Below are positions 20,000-30,814 of a stretch of DNA of 64,000 nucleotides, piece after piece; position 1 is the first letter of the stretch; every line of letters begins with the position of its first letter. The stretch spans positions 35,102-99,101 of the forward strand of contig CANJWH010000004.1 of NCBI GenBank assembly GCA_947478465.1. Reading direction: 5' to 3'. The stretch comes from Bacteroidota bacterium (lineage in GTDB: Bacteria > Bacteroidota > Bacteroidia > SXHM01). The notes beneath the pieces were generated by a model that was given only the letters and a program-made list of their open reading frames with translations, made no database searches and was not told where the DNA came from. A program made the position numbers and the translations under genes.

Positions 20000-21160
20000 T
20001 CAATGAAAGTAGTCTTTCATTTTCTCGAAAAAACTTTTGTCGTTTTTATCAGGTTTGGGTTTAAAGTTTTCTGAGTTGCGCAGTTTTTCAAGCAAAGTGC
20101 GTTCTTCAGGGCTTAAATTTTTAGGTGTCCATACGTTAATGTCAACCAATATATCCCCTTTGTGTCTGGTATTATTTATATCAGGTAACCCTTTGTCACG
20201 CAGGCGTAATACTTTTCCACCTTGTGTCCCGGGTTCAATTTTTATTCGGGCTTTTCCGTCAATGGTAGGCACTTCAATGCTTGTTCCTAACGCTGCATCA
20301 ATAAAGCTTACATGTAAATCGTAGTGCAGATTTATTCCATCTCTCTTTAATTGTTCATGTGGCTCTTCTTCAATTGCAATAATTAAATCTCCTGCAATTC
20401 CGCCTCTGGCTGCTGCATTTCCTTTGCCATTCATGGAAAGTTGCATCTCATCACTAACACCTGCGGGAATATTTATTTCAATTACTTCGTCACCTTTTAC
20501 AATGCCATCACCAAAACAAGTATTGCATTTATTTTTTATGGTTTTTCCTTCACCACCACAGTGTGGACATGTTGTGGTAGTCTGCATTCTGCCCAGAATG
20601 GTATCTGTTACTCTTGTAACTTGTCCTGAACCGTGACAGGTAGTGCAATTTGAAAATCCTGAAGCATTTTCAGCGCCAGTACCTTTGCAACCAGTACACG
20701 AAATGTATTTGTTTACCTTGATTTTTTTCTGCGCTCCGTTCGCAATTTCTTCCAGATTAAGTTTTACTTTAACACGAAGATTGGTGCCGCGGTTTACTCT
20801 TCTTCCACCGCCACCTGAGCCTCTCCCGAAACCGCCACCAAAACTGCCGCTTCCGAAAATGTCACCAAACTGGCTGAAAATATCTTCCATGTTCATGCCA
20901 CCACCACTGAAACCGCCATGTCCGCCACCATTATTTCCCATTCCGGCATGGCCAAATTGGTCGTAGCGACTGCGTTTGTCTTTGTCACTTAAAATTTCAT
21001 AAGCTTCAGCAGCTTCCTTGAATTTGTCTTCCGATGCCTTATCACCCGGATTTTTATCAGGGTGATATTTCAGAGCCATTTTGCGATAAGCTTTTTTTAT
21101 TTCAGCCTCATCCGCATTGCGGGCTACACCTAATATTTCGTAAAAATCTTTCTTAGCCAT
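20000..21160 (-). CDS. dnaJ: Molecular chaperone DnaJ
   Basis: J domain with HPD, G/F-rich linker, four CxxCxGxG zinc motifs ([32 protein letters not shown]). Confidence 0.98.
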   Translation of the reverse strand: MAKKDFYEILGVARNADEAEIKKAYRKMALKYHPDKNPGDKASEDKFKEAAEAYEILSDKDKRSRYDQFGHAGMGNNGGGHGGFSGGGMNMEDIFSQFGDIFGSGSFGGGFGRGSGGGGRRVNRGTNLRVKVKLNLEEIANGAQKKIKVNKYISCTGCKGTGAENASGFSNCTTCHGSGQVTRVTDTILGRMQTTTTCPHCGGEGKTIKNKCNTCFGDGIVKGDEVIEINIPAGVSDEMQLSMNGKGNAAARGGIAGDLIIAIEEEPHEQLKRDGINLHYDLHVSFIDAALGTSIEVPTIDGKARIKIEPGTQGGKVLRLRDKGLPDINNTRHKGDILVDINVWTPKNLSPEERTLLEKLRNSENFKPKPDKNDKSFFEKMKDYFH

Positions 21161-21170
21161 TCAATTAATT

Positions 21171-21743
21171 TTAATTTCCTACAATAACTTTTGCAAAACG
21201 AATAACCTTGCCGTTGAGTGAATACCCTTTTTCAAGTTCTTCAACAACTTTGCCTTTCAAATCTTCGCTGGGAGCAGGAATGTTGGTTATTGCTTCGTGA
21301 ATATCAGCATCGAAATTCTGCCCTTTGCTTTCCATTGCTGCCAGTCCTTTTTGTTGCAAATTAGTTCTCAGTTTATTGAAAATTAGTTCTACACCTTCTT
21401 TTACTGCAGTGATATCCTTTGCTTCATTCATTGCAATCATTGCACGTTCAAAATCATCTAAAATTGGAAGCAGAACCTTGAAAATATCTTCTCCCGCAGT
21501 TTTGTGAAGTTCTATTTTTTCTTTTTGTGTACGCTTGCGGTAATTGTCAAACTCAGAATATAGGCGGATATATTTATCATTCAATTCTTCAACTTTGGCA
21601 TTAAGCTGTTTCTCAATGTTTTCAATTGCTTCGGTAATCGGTTGTATATTTTCCTGTTCAGTGTTTTGGTTTTCTTCAATACCAGTGCCCTGAGGTATAT
21701 TTTCGTTTTCCTGAATCTCTGTCTTATTTTCTTCTGTTGTCAT
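21171..21743 (-). CDS. grpE: Nucleotide exchange factor GrpE
   Basis: RLYSEFDNYRKRTQKEKIEL, LLPILDDFERAM, VVEELEKGYSLNGKVIRFAKVIV; start at 21743 more plausible than 21794. Confidence 0.96.
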   Translation of the reverse strand: MTTEENKTEIQENENIPQGTGIEENQNTEQENIQPITEAIENIEKQLNAKVEELNDKYIRLYSEFDNYRKRTQKEKIELHKTAGEDIFKVLLPILDDFERAMIAMNEAKDITAVKEGVELIFNKLRTNLQQKGLAAMESKGQNFDADIHEAITNIPAPSEDLKGKVVEELEKGYSLNGKVIRFAKVIVGN

Positions 21744-21915
21744 CTTATTTTTAGCATTAACATTGTCCAATCCGCCCTTCAAATAACCTGCCATTGCGTG
21801 ATTTAAGACAATTTGTCAGCGGGTTATTTTTATGAGGGCGCAAAAATAACAAACCATGCCAAACATTAACTTAATCTGCTAAGTATATTTGGCAATTATT
21901 AGTAACACATTATTA

Positions 21916-23193
21916 ATGAAAACTAAGATAGTAAATGCACAGGAAGCAGTAAGTGTTATCCAATCAGGTCAACGGGTTTTTGTGCAGGGAAGTGCAGCAA
22001 CTCCATTGCGCCTTTTGCATGCTTTGGAGCATCGCGCAAATGAATTGCGTAAGGTTGAATTGGTTTGCCTAAGCGTATTAGGGGATTTAGGAATAAATAA
22101 GCCTGAATATAGTGACAGCTTTTATTTCAATGCCTTATTTGTTTCGGAACCCATTCGTAAAAACGTGAATGGTAAAAATGGTGATTATGTTCCTGTTTTT
22201 TTAAGCGAAATCCATTTACTCTTTGAAAAAAATATTCTATCCCTTGATGTTGCACTTATTCATGTTTCGCCACCGGATAAACATGGATTTTGTTCGTTGG
22301 GTGTTTCGGTAGATATAACACGAGCTGCAGTTAAACATGCAAAGCATGTAGTCGCTCAGGTAAATCCGCAAATGCCCCGCACACATGGGGATGGGCTTAT
22401 CCATATCAGTGAAATTGATACGATGGTTGAAGTTAATGAAGCATTACCGGAAGTTGATTATGGAAAACAAGTAAGTGATTGCGAAAGAACAATTGGCAAA
22501 AATGTGGCTTCATTGATTGATGACCGTGCAACTTTGCAAATGGGTATTGGAACAATTCCTGATGCTGTTATGGAATGTTTGGGAAATCATAAAGACTTAG
22601 GTGTGCATACCGAAATGTTTTCAGATGGCGTAATGCATTTAATGCAGAAAGGTGCAATTACCAATAAGTTCAAAAGAAAGCACCGGGGTAAAGTTGCCAC
22701 TTCATTTGCAATAGGAACCCGACAGCTTTATGATTTTGTTGATGATAACCCTCAGTTTGCTTTTCTGGAAGCCGGTTACGTCAATGATGGAAGCATTATC
22801 AGAACCAATCCCGGAGTGATTGCCATTAACAGCGCTATTGAAATTGATTTAACCGGACAGGTTTGTGCAGATTCAATAGGAACTAAGCTTTATTCCGGTG
22901 TGGGCGGACAAATGGATTTTATGCGTGGTGCTGCATTGTCAGAAGGCGGAAAACCGATCATTGCAATGTCTTCCGTTACTTCAAAAGGTCAGTCCAAAAT
23001 TGTTTCTTTTCTTAAACCCGGAGCTGGTGTAGTTACTACCCGTGCGCATGTGCATTATGTGGTTACAGAATATGGCATTGCTTATTTGTTTGGGAAAAAC
23101 ATGAAACAGCGTATGCATGAACTAATAAAGATTGCTCATCCCGATCACAGAGAACAATTGGAAAAAGAGGCATTTGAAATATTTCCCAAATAA
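21916..23193 (+). CDS. Acetyl-CoA hydrolase/transferase (4-hydroxybutyrate CoA-transferase-like)
   Basis: VQGSAATPLRLLHALEHRA; LQMGIGTIPDAVM; EYGIAYLFGKNMKQRMHELIKIAHPDHREQLEKEA. Confidence 0.93.
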   Translation: MKTKIVNAQEAVSVIQSGQRVFVQGSAATPLRLLHALEHRANELRKVELVCLSVLGDLGINKPEYSDSFYFNALFVSEPIRKNVNGKNGDYVPVFLSEIHLLFEKNILSLDVALIHVSPPDKHGFCSLGVSVDITRAAVKHAKHVVAQVNPQMPRTHGDGLIHISEIDTMVEVNEALPEVDYGKQVSDCERTIGKNVASLIDDRATLQMGIGTIPDAVMECLGNHKDLGVHTEMFSDGVMHLMQKGAITNKFKRKHRGKVATSFAIGTRQLYDFVDDNPQFAFLEAGYVNDGSIIRTNPGVIAINSAIEIDLTGQVCADSIGTKLYSGVGGQMDFMRGAALSEGGKPIIAMSSVTSKGQSKIVSFLKPGAGVVTTRAHVHYVVTEYGIAYLFGKNMKQRMHELIKIAHPDHREQLEKEAFEIFPK

Positions 23194-23220
23194 AAAAGCC
23201 CCGAAATTTCGGGGCTTTTT
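23193..23220 (+). terminator. Rho-independent terminator
   Basis: Perfect palindrome aaaaagccccgaaatttcggggcttttt, between convergent genes (bidirectional). Confidence 0.9.
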
Positions 23221-23237
23221 ATTTTTTCTCACGATTC

Positions 23238-23804
23238 TTATTTTATCAAATACTGTTCGATTGCTTGCTCTAATGCAGGTCCGCGCAGGTTCTGTCCTAT
23301 AATAATTCCTTTGCCGTCAATAAGCCAGTTTGTTGGAATGCCTCGAACTCCATAAGCAGCAGCTGCTGCAGAATTCCAGCCCATTAAATCACTAACGTGA
23401 GTGTCCCAGATTAATCCATCAGTTTGAATTCCGTTTTTCCAGGCTTGTGCATTTTGGTCGAGTGAAACACCAAAAACTGTGAAGCCCTTTCCACGGGTAA
23501 AATTTGCATCTTTATATTTATTGTAAGCCATAACCACATTTGGGTTTTCTATGCGGCAAGGGCGGCACCATGAAGCCCAGAAGTCAATTAATACAATTTT
23601 GCCTTTCAATGAAGAAAGAGCCACATCAATACCCTCAGGATTTTTGAATTTAAGTTCGGGAGCTATATCGCCTACCGCAAGTCCAATTTTAGGTGAGGTT
23701 GCAGTTGCTCCGGTTTGAGCATAAGTTCCAGCCTGAAAAATAATAAGAGTAATAAATGAAAGAAAAAGTGATTTGTTCATGTTTCGTTTTTTAATGTTTT
23801 GCAA
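23238..23804 (-). CDS. TlpA-like thiol:disulfide oxidoreductase
   Basis: Signal peptide; KIVLIDFWASWCRPCRIENPNVV; RGIPTNWLIDGKGIIIGQNLRG. Confidence 0.92.
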   Translation of the reverse strand: MQNIKKRNMNKSLFLSFITLIIFQAGTYAQTGATATSPKIGLAVGDIAPELKFKNPEGIDVALSSLKGKIVLIDFWASWCRPCRIENPNVVMAYNKYKDANFTRGKGFTVFGVSLDQNAQAWKNGIQTDGLIWDTHVSDLMGWNSAAAAAYGVRGIPTNWLIDGKGIIIGQNLRGPALEQAIEQYLIK

Positions 23805-23833
23805 AGTTAAACAATAATGTTGCCAAAAAAGTT

Positions 23834-25141
23834 TTAATCTATTCTCACAATGTTTGCCCCGATTTTATTCAACCTTTCGTCAATATGCTGGTATCCGCGG
23901 TCAATCTGTTCAATATTGTGAATGGTGCTTTTGCCTTTTGCAGAAAGTGCTGCAATCAGCAGCGCATTCCCCGCACGAATATCAGGCGAAGTCATTTCAA
24001 TACCTTTCAATGAATGTTTTTTGTCCATGCCTATAACAGTTGCACGGTGCGGGTCACAAAGAATAATCTGTGCCCCCATGTCTATTAATTTGTCTACAAA
24101 GAATAAACGGCTTTCAAACATTTTCTGGTGAATGAGAACACTGCCTTTTGCCTGAGTTGCCACCACAAGAACTATACTGATTAAGTCGGGTGTAAAACCT
24201 GGCCATATAGCATCAGCAACTGTAAGAATGGAGCCGTCAATAAAGGTATCAATCTCATAGTGTTCCTGAGCAGGAATGTAAATATCATCGCCTCTTCGCT
24301 CCATTTTTATTCCTAAACGTTTGAAGGTATCAGGAATAATTCCGAGGTGTTCATAGCCAACATCTTTAATTGTTATTTCGCTTTGCGTCATGGCTGCAAG
24401 GCCAATGAAACTGCCTATCTCCACCATGTCGGGAAGCAAACGGTGTTTGCACCCGGTCATTGAATCCACGCCCTCTACAGTAAGCATATTTGAACCAATA
24501 CCGGAAATTTTAGCGCCCATACTGTTCAGCATTTTGCAAAGTTGTTGAACATAAGGCTCGCAAGCAGCATTGTAAATAGTAGTAATTCCTTTTGCCATTA
24601 CAGCAGCCATTACAATGTTTGCTGTTCCTGTTACCGAAGCTTCATCCAATAGCATGTAGCAGCCTTTCAGTTTATCTGATTCGACTTTGTAGAACTTTGT
24701 AACCGAATCATAAATAAATTTCGCGCCCAGATTTTGGAAACCTATAAAGTGTGTATCCAATCTTCTCCGCCCGATTTTATCTCCACCCGGACTTGGAATA
24801 TATCCTTTGCCAAAACGTGCCAGGAGAGGACCAACAATCATAATTGAGCCTCTCAAACCTGAAGCTAGTTTTTTGAAATTGTCAGAGTTCAGAAATTCTA
24901 AATCAACAGAATCTGCCTGAAATGTAAATTCTTCGTGTCCGGTTTTCTCCACTTTTACGCCAAGTGCAGCCAATAATTCAATCAGTTTGTTTACATCTCG
25001 GATGTCTGGAATATTGCTAATCGTAACTTTTTCGGGAGTAAGTAACACTGCACATATCACCTGCAATGCTTCATTCTTTGCTCCTTGCGGAATTAATTCG
25101 CCTTTGAGGCGCAGACCACCGGTTATTTCAAATTTGCTCAC
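23834..25141 (-). CDS. murA: UDP-N-acetylglucosamine 1-carboxyvinyltransferase
   Basis: GGLRLKGELIPQGAKNEALQVICA; RGSIMIVGPLLARFGKGYIPSPGGDKIGRRRLDTHF. Confidence 0.96.
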   Translation of the reverse strand: MSKFEITGGLRLKGELIPQGAKNEALQVICAVLLTPEKVTISNIPDIRDVNKLIELLAALGVKVEKTGHEEFTFQADSVDLEFLNSDNFKKLASGLRGSIMIVGPLLARFGKGYIPSPGGDKIGRRRLDTHFIGFQNLGAKFIYDSVTKFYKVESDKLKGCYMLLDEASVTGTANIVMAAVMAKGITTIYNAACEPYVQQLCKMLNSMGAKISGIGSNMLTVEGVDSMTGCKHRLLPDMVEIGSFIGLAAMTQSEITIKDVGYEHLGIIPDTFKRLGIKMERRGDDIYIPAQEHYEIDTFIDGSILTVADAIWPGFTPDLISIVLVVATQAKGSVLIHQKMFESRLFFVDKLIDMGAQIILCDPHRATVIGMDKKHSLKGIEMTSPDIRAGNALLIAALSAKGKSTIHNIEQIDRGYQHIDERLNKIGANIVRID

Positions 25142-25191
25142 GTTTTTTGTATTAATGTTTATGGCGTGAAATAAAAGAAAAAAATAATTGG

Positions 25192-26295
25192 TTATTCACC
25201 TATTTCAATAAAACAACTCACAGCGTGATGGTCGGAAAGTTTTTCAGGTAAAACTCTGAAGCCAGAAGAGTTAATTGCCGGACTATGTAAAATATAATCA
25301 ATGCGGAAAGAAGGCGCTTTTCCGATGTAGGTATTCCCGAAACCATTTCCACTTTCTATAAACGCATCATTTAAACCATCTGATAAATTGTGGTAGGTGT
25401 AAGATGCAGGTGTGTCATTAAAATCTCCGCAAACCAAAACCTCATAAGGGCAATCCTTTATGTGTTCTGAAATGATATCAACCTGTTTTGCACGTTTTTC
25501 AAATGCTTCTTTCAATCGCCATATGATTCTTTTGCCTGAAATCAACGAAAGATTATTTTCATTTTTATAATTTTCTATTTGCTCCATCGTTTGATAATCT
25601 TCTGGTTTAAATTTAACAGATTGCAGATGGGCATTATAAACTCGAATGGTATCTTCATTAATTTTCAGGTCAACATAAATGCAAAGGTTGCCATGGCTTT
25701 TTTCAAATTCTATAACACCTTTGTCAACAATAGGGAAGGAAGTAAATAATGAAATTCCCCACCATGCAGTATCATTCATGCTTACATAATCATGAAAATA
25801 GTAACGTTTTATGCCTTCTATTTCTTTTACAGAATTAATGGTTGGAAAATAACCTGTGTTATCATGAAAGAATTCCTGAATGCATAATATTTGCGGTTTT
25901 TCTTCTTTAAGCAGTGTCATTATTTTATCACGCGTTCCTTTATTCCCGCTCCAATTATAAAGGTCAAAAAGTCTTACATTATAACTTAAAACCTTGATTG
26001 CATTTCCACCTCTTATTTTTTCTTTATTTCCAAAACTATATGAAGCAAGTATAAATTTGAATCCAATAGCAATAGTTATGAGTGAAACCAGAAATTGCAA
26101 TTTTATCTGCACCGCCCAGTATATTACAAACAAAACATTTATGATAAGAATAAACGGATAGGCTAATCCGAAAAATGCTAAATACCAAACTTTTTCTGGG
26201 CTTATAAATGAAGCAAGGTAGGAGAGAAGCAAGGCGAATTCAGCCAGCAGATTAAAGAAAAATACAATCTTATTAAACAGGGACAGATTTTTCAT
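25192..26295 (-). CDS. Endonuclease/exonuclease/phosphatase family protein, membrane-anchored
   Basis: N-terminal TM helices; LSYNVRLFDLYNW, ILCIQEFF, VCGDFNDTPASYTY, RIDYILHS, LSDHHAV. Confidence 0.92.
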   Translation of the reverse strand: MKNLSLFNKIVFFFNLLAEFALLLSYLASFISPEKVWYLAFFGLAYPFILIINVLFVIYWAVQIKLQFLVSLITIAIGFKFILASYSFGNKEKIRGGNAIKVLSYNVRLFDLYNWSGNKGTRDKIMTLLKEEKPQILCIQEFFHDNTGYFPTINSVKEIEGIKRYYFHDYVSMNDTAWWGISLFTSFPIVDKGVIEFEKSHGNLCIYVDLKINEDTIRVYNAHLQSVKFKPEDYQTMEQIENYKNENNLSLISGKRIIWRLKEAFEKRAKQVDIISEHIKDCPYEVLVCGDFNDTPASYTYHNLSDGLNDAFIESGNGFGNTYIGKAPSFRIDYILHSPAINSSGFRVLPEKLSDHHAVSCFIEIGE

Positions 26296-27204
26296 TTACT
26301 TACTTTCATTGCTTGCCTTGAACAGTATCTCTTTCTCTTTTTTAGTCAGACTTTCGTAACCAGAAGAAGAAATTTTATCCAGAATTTCATCTATTTCTTC
26401 CTGCCTTATTTTGCGTTTCAGATTATACTCTTCATCACTTATAGAACGCTTATGAACAACTTTTATTTTAGGCTTTCTGCTGAAAAACTTCTTTAACTTG
26501 TACAGCAGATTATTAAATCCTGATGATAAATCTTTTCCTTGCTTCATCTGCATTACAAAAATATACCCGAATAAAGCTCCGCCCAGATGAGAAATATGTC
26601 CTCCTGCATTTGCAAAATAAGTAACACCAATCAAATCCATAACTACCACAAATAATGCAATATATTTCAATCGAACAGGTCCTAAAATAAAAAGGTGCAA
26701 AATATAATCGGGAACTAAAGTTGCAGATGCAAGAACAACGGCCATAACGCCCGCGCTAGCACCCACCATAAAATCTGCAGGAGCATGCTGCTGAAAAGTT
26801 GGAATAATATGATAGGTTGCAAGTGCAAGCACTGCCCCAATTAATCCGCCATAAATATAAACCGCTAAAACCCTTTTGCTGCTTGCGTATTCCTGAAATA
26901 TTTTTCCGAAAACAAAAAGCATTAACATGTTTCCGAAAATATGCCACAGGCTATAATGCACAAACATATAAGTGAGTAAAGTCCATGGTTTATAAAGTAA
27001 TTCTTTAAAATTCAAAGGAACAGCAATCCAACTTACTATGTTGTGAAAAACAGAAGTACTTTGCTCAGGTGGAAAACCTGAAATGGTTAGAATAAACTGA
27101 AAAGTTACAAGAATTAAAAAAACAGAAACGTTTATGACCATTAATTGGCCAATACTGTTTCCGGTTTTGAAAGGTGATTTTATATCATCAGCAAACGAAC
27201 TCAT
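26296..27204 (-). CDS. Rhomboid family intramembrane serine protease (paralogue 1)
   Basis: YSLWHIFGNMLMLFVFG, GASAGVMAVVL, GGHISHLGGALFGY. Confidence 0.92.
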   Translation of the reverse strand: MSSFADDIKSPFKTGNSIGQLMVINVSVFLILVTFQFILTISGFPPEQSTSVFHNIVSWIAVPLNFKELLYKPWTLLTYMFVHYSLWHIFGNMLMLFVFGKIFQEYASSKRVLAVYIYGGLIGAVLALATYHIIPTFQQHAPADFMVGASAGVMAVVLASATLVPDYILHLFILGPVRLKYIALFVVVMDLIGVTYFANAGGHISHLGGALFGYIFVMQMKQGKDLSSGFNNLLYKLKKFFSRKPKIKVVHKRSISDEEYNLKRKIRQEEIDEILDKISSSGYESLTKKEKEILFKASNESK

Positions 27205-27209
27205 TTTAA

Positions 27210-27950
27210 CTAGTAAATATGCCTGTTTTTATTCCAGTAACGGATAAGGAAATAGCCAAAAATCATACCTCCGATATGCGCAAAGTGTGCAACATTATCT
27301 CCCGGATTATTTTGTATTCCTGAATACAATTCAAATGCTCCGTAAAGCATTACAAAGTATTTTGCTTTGATTGGTAACGCAAAATAAACATAAATTATTG
27401 TGTTCGGAAACATCATTCCAAATGCAAGCAAAACTCCAAAAACAGCGCCTGAAGCCCCAACAGTTGAAGTGTTAAGCAGCAAATTCAGTTTGGCCATATG
27501 GGGATCGGAATAATTTTGAAAACCTTTCAAAATTCCGGCTCCGTCATTCATCACAATAGCAATGTTATCAGGAGAAATTTCTGATAGCAGGTTGTGTATT
27601 TGAAATTCAATGATGCCAAGATGCAATGCTGCGGCTCCTAAACCTGTAAGTAAATAATATATCAGAAAGCGTTTCCCGCCCCAGTAATTTTCAAGTGCAT
27701 TTCCAAACATCCATAATGCAAGCATGTTTGAGAAAATATGCATTAGTCCACCGTGCATAAAGAAGTGTGTAACTAATTGATAGGGTTTAAATAGCTGCGA
27801 CTCGAAAGGATGCAGGCCCAGCATTTCAACTAAATCGAATTGTGTTAGAGTAATAGTGGCTAAGAAAAACAAGCCATTAATAATGAGTAAATTTTTTACT
27901 ACAGGCGGTAAAATGCTGAAGCCTGATGGACTATATTGCTGATAACTCAT
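27210..27950 (-). CDS. Rhomboid family intramembrane serine protease (paralogue 2)
   Basis: GGLMHIFSNMLALWMFG, GASGAVFGVLLAFG, HFAHIGGMIFGY. Confidence 0.93.
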   Translation of the reverse strand: MSYQQYSPSGFSILPPVVKNLLIINGLFFLATITLTQFDLVEMLGLHPFESQLFKPYQLVTHFFMHGGLMHIFSNMLALWMFGNALENYWGGKRFLIYYLLTGLGAAALHLGIIEFQIHNLLSEISPDNIAIVMNDGAGILKGFQNYSDPHMAKLNLLLNTSTVGASGAVFGVLLAFGMMFPNTIIYVYFALPIKAKYFVMLYGAFELYSGIQNNPGDNVAHFAHIGGMIFGYFLIRYWNKNRHIY

Positions 27951-29788
27951 TTCTGAAATTTCTTTTCTAAATCGTCAAGTGATAATTTAATGACAACAGG
28001 TTTACCGCCCGGTGAGTAATAAGGCATTTTGCAGGCAAAAAGTTTGTCAACAAGGTCGCTCATTTCTTCTGTGCTTAGTGTCTTGCCATACTTTATGGCT
28101 GATTTTCGTGCCAGTGATTTAGCCAAAGCATCGTGCCTGTTGCGACTTTCTGAAAACTCGTTTTTGAAGAATTCCAGCATGTCATCCAATAATTGTGGAA
28201 TATTATCTGAAGGGAAATGAGATGCTACGCCATCCACTGCAAATGTGTTTTTACCAATCTGTCTTAAACTTATTCCAAGATTGCGAAGATCTTCTTCCAT
28301 CTCCAATAACAGATTGAAATCAGCTGGTGAAAAGGCAAGTTCATGAGGAAATAAATGCTGTTGATTGATACTTACACCAACTTCTAATGAAGCCAGAAAG
28401 TTTTCATACAAAATTCGTTCATGAGCACGATGTTGGTCAATTAACATCATGCCCGATTTTATGTGGGAAATAATGTATCGGTTATGAAGTTGATAATGCT
28501 GTTTTTTCACCTGTAATTTTTCCTGTTCATCTTCAGGAATAATTGGTTTTAGTTCTATTTCAGTTTCAACTTTTGGCTGCGCATGTCTGTCAATATCTTC
28601 ATACAATTTTCGCCAATCATCACGCTTACTGCGTTCAATAATTTTATCTTTTGTTCTTCCTGAAACGGTAGTCTTTTCAACCTTAAAAGGATTGTAATCT
28701 TTATTGAATTTTATTTCGGGTTGGATAAGTGCCATGTTCTTTGGTGGTGGCGGAATATCCATGCTTGCCTCCATTTCAAAGTCAATAGTGGGCGCAATGT
28801 TGAACTTGCCAAGCGATAGTTTTACTGCAGAACGCAGAATGGCATAAACCGACTTCTCGTCTTCAAACTTAATTTCCGTTTTTGTTGGATGTATGTTGAT
28901 GTCAATAAAATCAGGCTTTACATCAAAGTACAGGAAGTAAGATGGAAAGCTGTCAGAGTTGAGTAAATCATTAAATGCACTCTGAACTGCATGATGCAGG
29001 TAAGGGCTTTTAATAAAACGGTTGTTAACAAAAAAATATTGTTCGCCTCTTGTTTTCCTTGCGTATTCAGGTTTTCCGATGTAGCCTGTGATTTTTATAA
29101 TACTGGTTTCTTCTTCCAGCGGAACCAGTTTTTCGTTAATTGGGTTGCCGAAAATTTCAACAATTCTTTGTCGTACACTTCCGGGTTTCAGATGAAAAAC
29201 TTCTTTGCCATCGGTGTGCATACTAAAGCCTACTTCAGGATGTGCAAGTGTTAATCGCTGAAATTCTTCAATAATGTGTTTAGTTTCAACGCTGTTTGAT
29301 TTCAGAAAATTTCTGCGTGCCGGAACATTGTAAAATAAATTCTTCACAGCTATGCTTGTGCCGGGAGGACAATGAAAAAGTTCCTGACGTTTTACTTCTG
29401 AACCTTCTATATCTATTCTTGTTCCCAACTCCTGATCGTGGAGACGGGTTTTCATTTCAACATGAGCAATCGCTGCAATAGATGCCATTGCTTCACCTCT
29501 GAAACCTTTAGTGCGTATGGCAAATAAATCATTTGCTTCTCGAATTTTTGAAGTTGCGTGGCGCTCAAAACACATTCGTGCATCGGTATCACTCATTCCA
29601 CATCCAGTATCAATCACCTGTATCAGCGTTCTTCCTGCTTCTTTAATAATCAGTTGGATATGTGAGGCTCCGGAATCAACCGAATTTTCAAGTAACTCCT
29701 TTACAACCGATGCAGGGCGCTGAATCACTTCACCTGCCGCAATCTGGTTGGCAACTGAATCGGGAAGAAGTTGAATAATATCAGCCAT
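27947..29788 (-). CDS. mutL: DNA mismatch repair protein MutL
   Basis: LLPDSVANQIAAGEVIQRPASVVKELLENSVDSGA; RTKGFRGEAMASIAAI; C-terminal dimerisation domain (LIDQHRAHERILYE). Confidence 0.98.
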   Translation of the reverse strand: MADIIQLLPDSVANQIAAGEVIQRPASVVKELLENSVDSGASHIQLIIKEAGRTLIQVIDTGCGMSDTDARMCFERHATSKIREANDLFAIRTKGFRGEAMASIAAIAHVEMKTRLHDQELGTRIDIEGSEVKRQELFHCPPGTSIAVKNLFYNVPARRNFLKSNSVETKHIIEEFQRLTLAHPEVGFSMHTDGKEVFHLKPGSVRQRIVEIFGNPINEKLVPLEEETSIIKITGYIGKPEYARKTRGEQYFFVNNRFIKSPYLHHAVQSAFNDLLNSDSFPSYFLYFDVKPDFIDINIHPTKTEIKFEDEKSVYAILRSAVKLSLGKFNIAPTIDFEMEASMDIPPPPKNMALIQPEIKFNKDYNPFKVEKTTVSGRTKDKIIERSKRDDWRKLYEDIDRHAQPKVETEIELKPIIPEDEQEKLQVKKQHYQLHNRYIISHIKSGMMLIDQHRAHERILYENFLASLEVGVSINQQHLFPHELAFSPADFNLLLEMEEDLRNLGISLRQIGKNTFAVDGVASHFPSDNIPQLLDDMLEFFKNEFSESRNRHDALAKSLARKSAIKYGKTLSTEEMSDLVDKLFACKMPYYSPGGKPVVIKLSLDDLEKKFQK

Positions 29789-29818
29789 GTTTTTCTTTCG
29801 AGGCGCGAATTTACCGAA

Positions 29819-30739
29819 TTATTTCAGCAAAAAGTCTTTAGCATCTTTTGCTGTTTCTTCAGGCAGTTCTTCCATTGGTACATGACCTGCGGAATAGTAT
29901 TTTACTTCTGACCCAACAATATCTTTTTTAAATTTTTCAGCATCTTCTGGTAAAATCCAGTTGTCGAATTGTCCCCATTGAATAAGCGTTGGCGTTTTTA
30001 TTTTATTTACTTTTTCTTCAGCTTCATATTTTATTACTCTAACGCGGTCTGCAAAAGCCTGACGATTGCCCGGGCGCAGAAGCATTTCAAAATAATGTGT
30101 CACAACAGAATCGGTTACTTTACTGTCATCATAATAAATGTCGTGCATTGATTTTTCAATAATTCGTTTGGGTGTAACTTTAGTCATAACCTTATTAAGT
30201 ACACTGTTTTTTGCAATGATAAAAGCAAGTGGAGTTGGACCTGTTCTTTTGTATCCTGCTGCATCAATTAGAATCATTTTCTTTACTCTCTCAGGATGGC
30301 TATATGCATAGTTCCAGGTTATTTCACCACCCAATGAATTTCCTGCAAGGTAGAATGTATCAACACTTAAAGTAGTTGTAAAATCATCAATAAATTTCAC
30401 ATAATTTTCAATTGTATAATTGCGATCTTTTGTTTCACCTGTAATTCCGAATGCTGGAATATCCATGCATATTACACGAAAATCCTTTTTTAGCTCGTTT
30501 GCCCATGCATTCCAAGTGTGCAGAGATGAAGATGTTCCATGCACAAGCACCAATGGGTAGCCGCTTCCCTCATCGCGGTAATGAATTTGTTGTCCGTTTA
30601 TTTCAATAAACTTTGACTGCTCATTGCAATATTTCTTTTTCAGTGTTTCAAGCGGAATGTCATTTTGCCAATAAAGAGCAGTGTAGCCGCCTATCAGTAA
30701 AACAATAAGAAGCAGAATTCTCAGTAACCATTTTTTCAT
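29819..30739 (-). CDS. Alpha/beta hydrolase
   Basis: LVLVHGTSSSLHTW, AGNSLGGEITW, GQFDNWILPEDAEKF, AGHVPMEE. Confidence 0.92.
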   Translation of the reverse strand: MKKWLLRILLLIVLLIGGYTALYWQNDIPLETLKKKYCNEQSKFIEINGQQIHYRDEGSGYPLVLVHGTSSSLHTWNAWANELKKDFRVICMDIPAFGITGETKDRNYTIENYVKFIDDFTTTLSVDTFYLAGNSLGGEITWNYAYSHPERVKKMILIDAAGYKRTGPTPLAFIIAKNSVLNKVMTKVTPKRIIEKSMHDIYYDDSKVTDSVVTHYFEMLLRPGNRQAFADRVRVIKYEAEEKVNKIKTPTLIQWGQFDNWILPEDAEKFKKDIVGSEVKYYSAGHVPMEELPEETAKDAKDFLLK

Positions 30740-30814
30740 AGCGAGTAATTTTTGTTATCTGCCAAAAGTAATGAAATCGGTCAGTGTTTAAATCAATATA
30801 TCTTTGCCGCGTTT

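Noticed and set aside
20643-20966. 107-aa plus-strand Pro-rich ORF
   Set aside because: Antisense of the Gly/Phe-rich and zinc regions of dnaJ; Pro runs are the complement of Gly codons.
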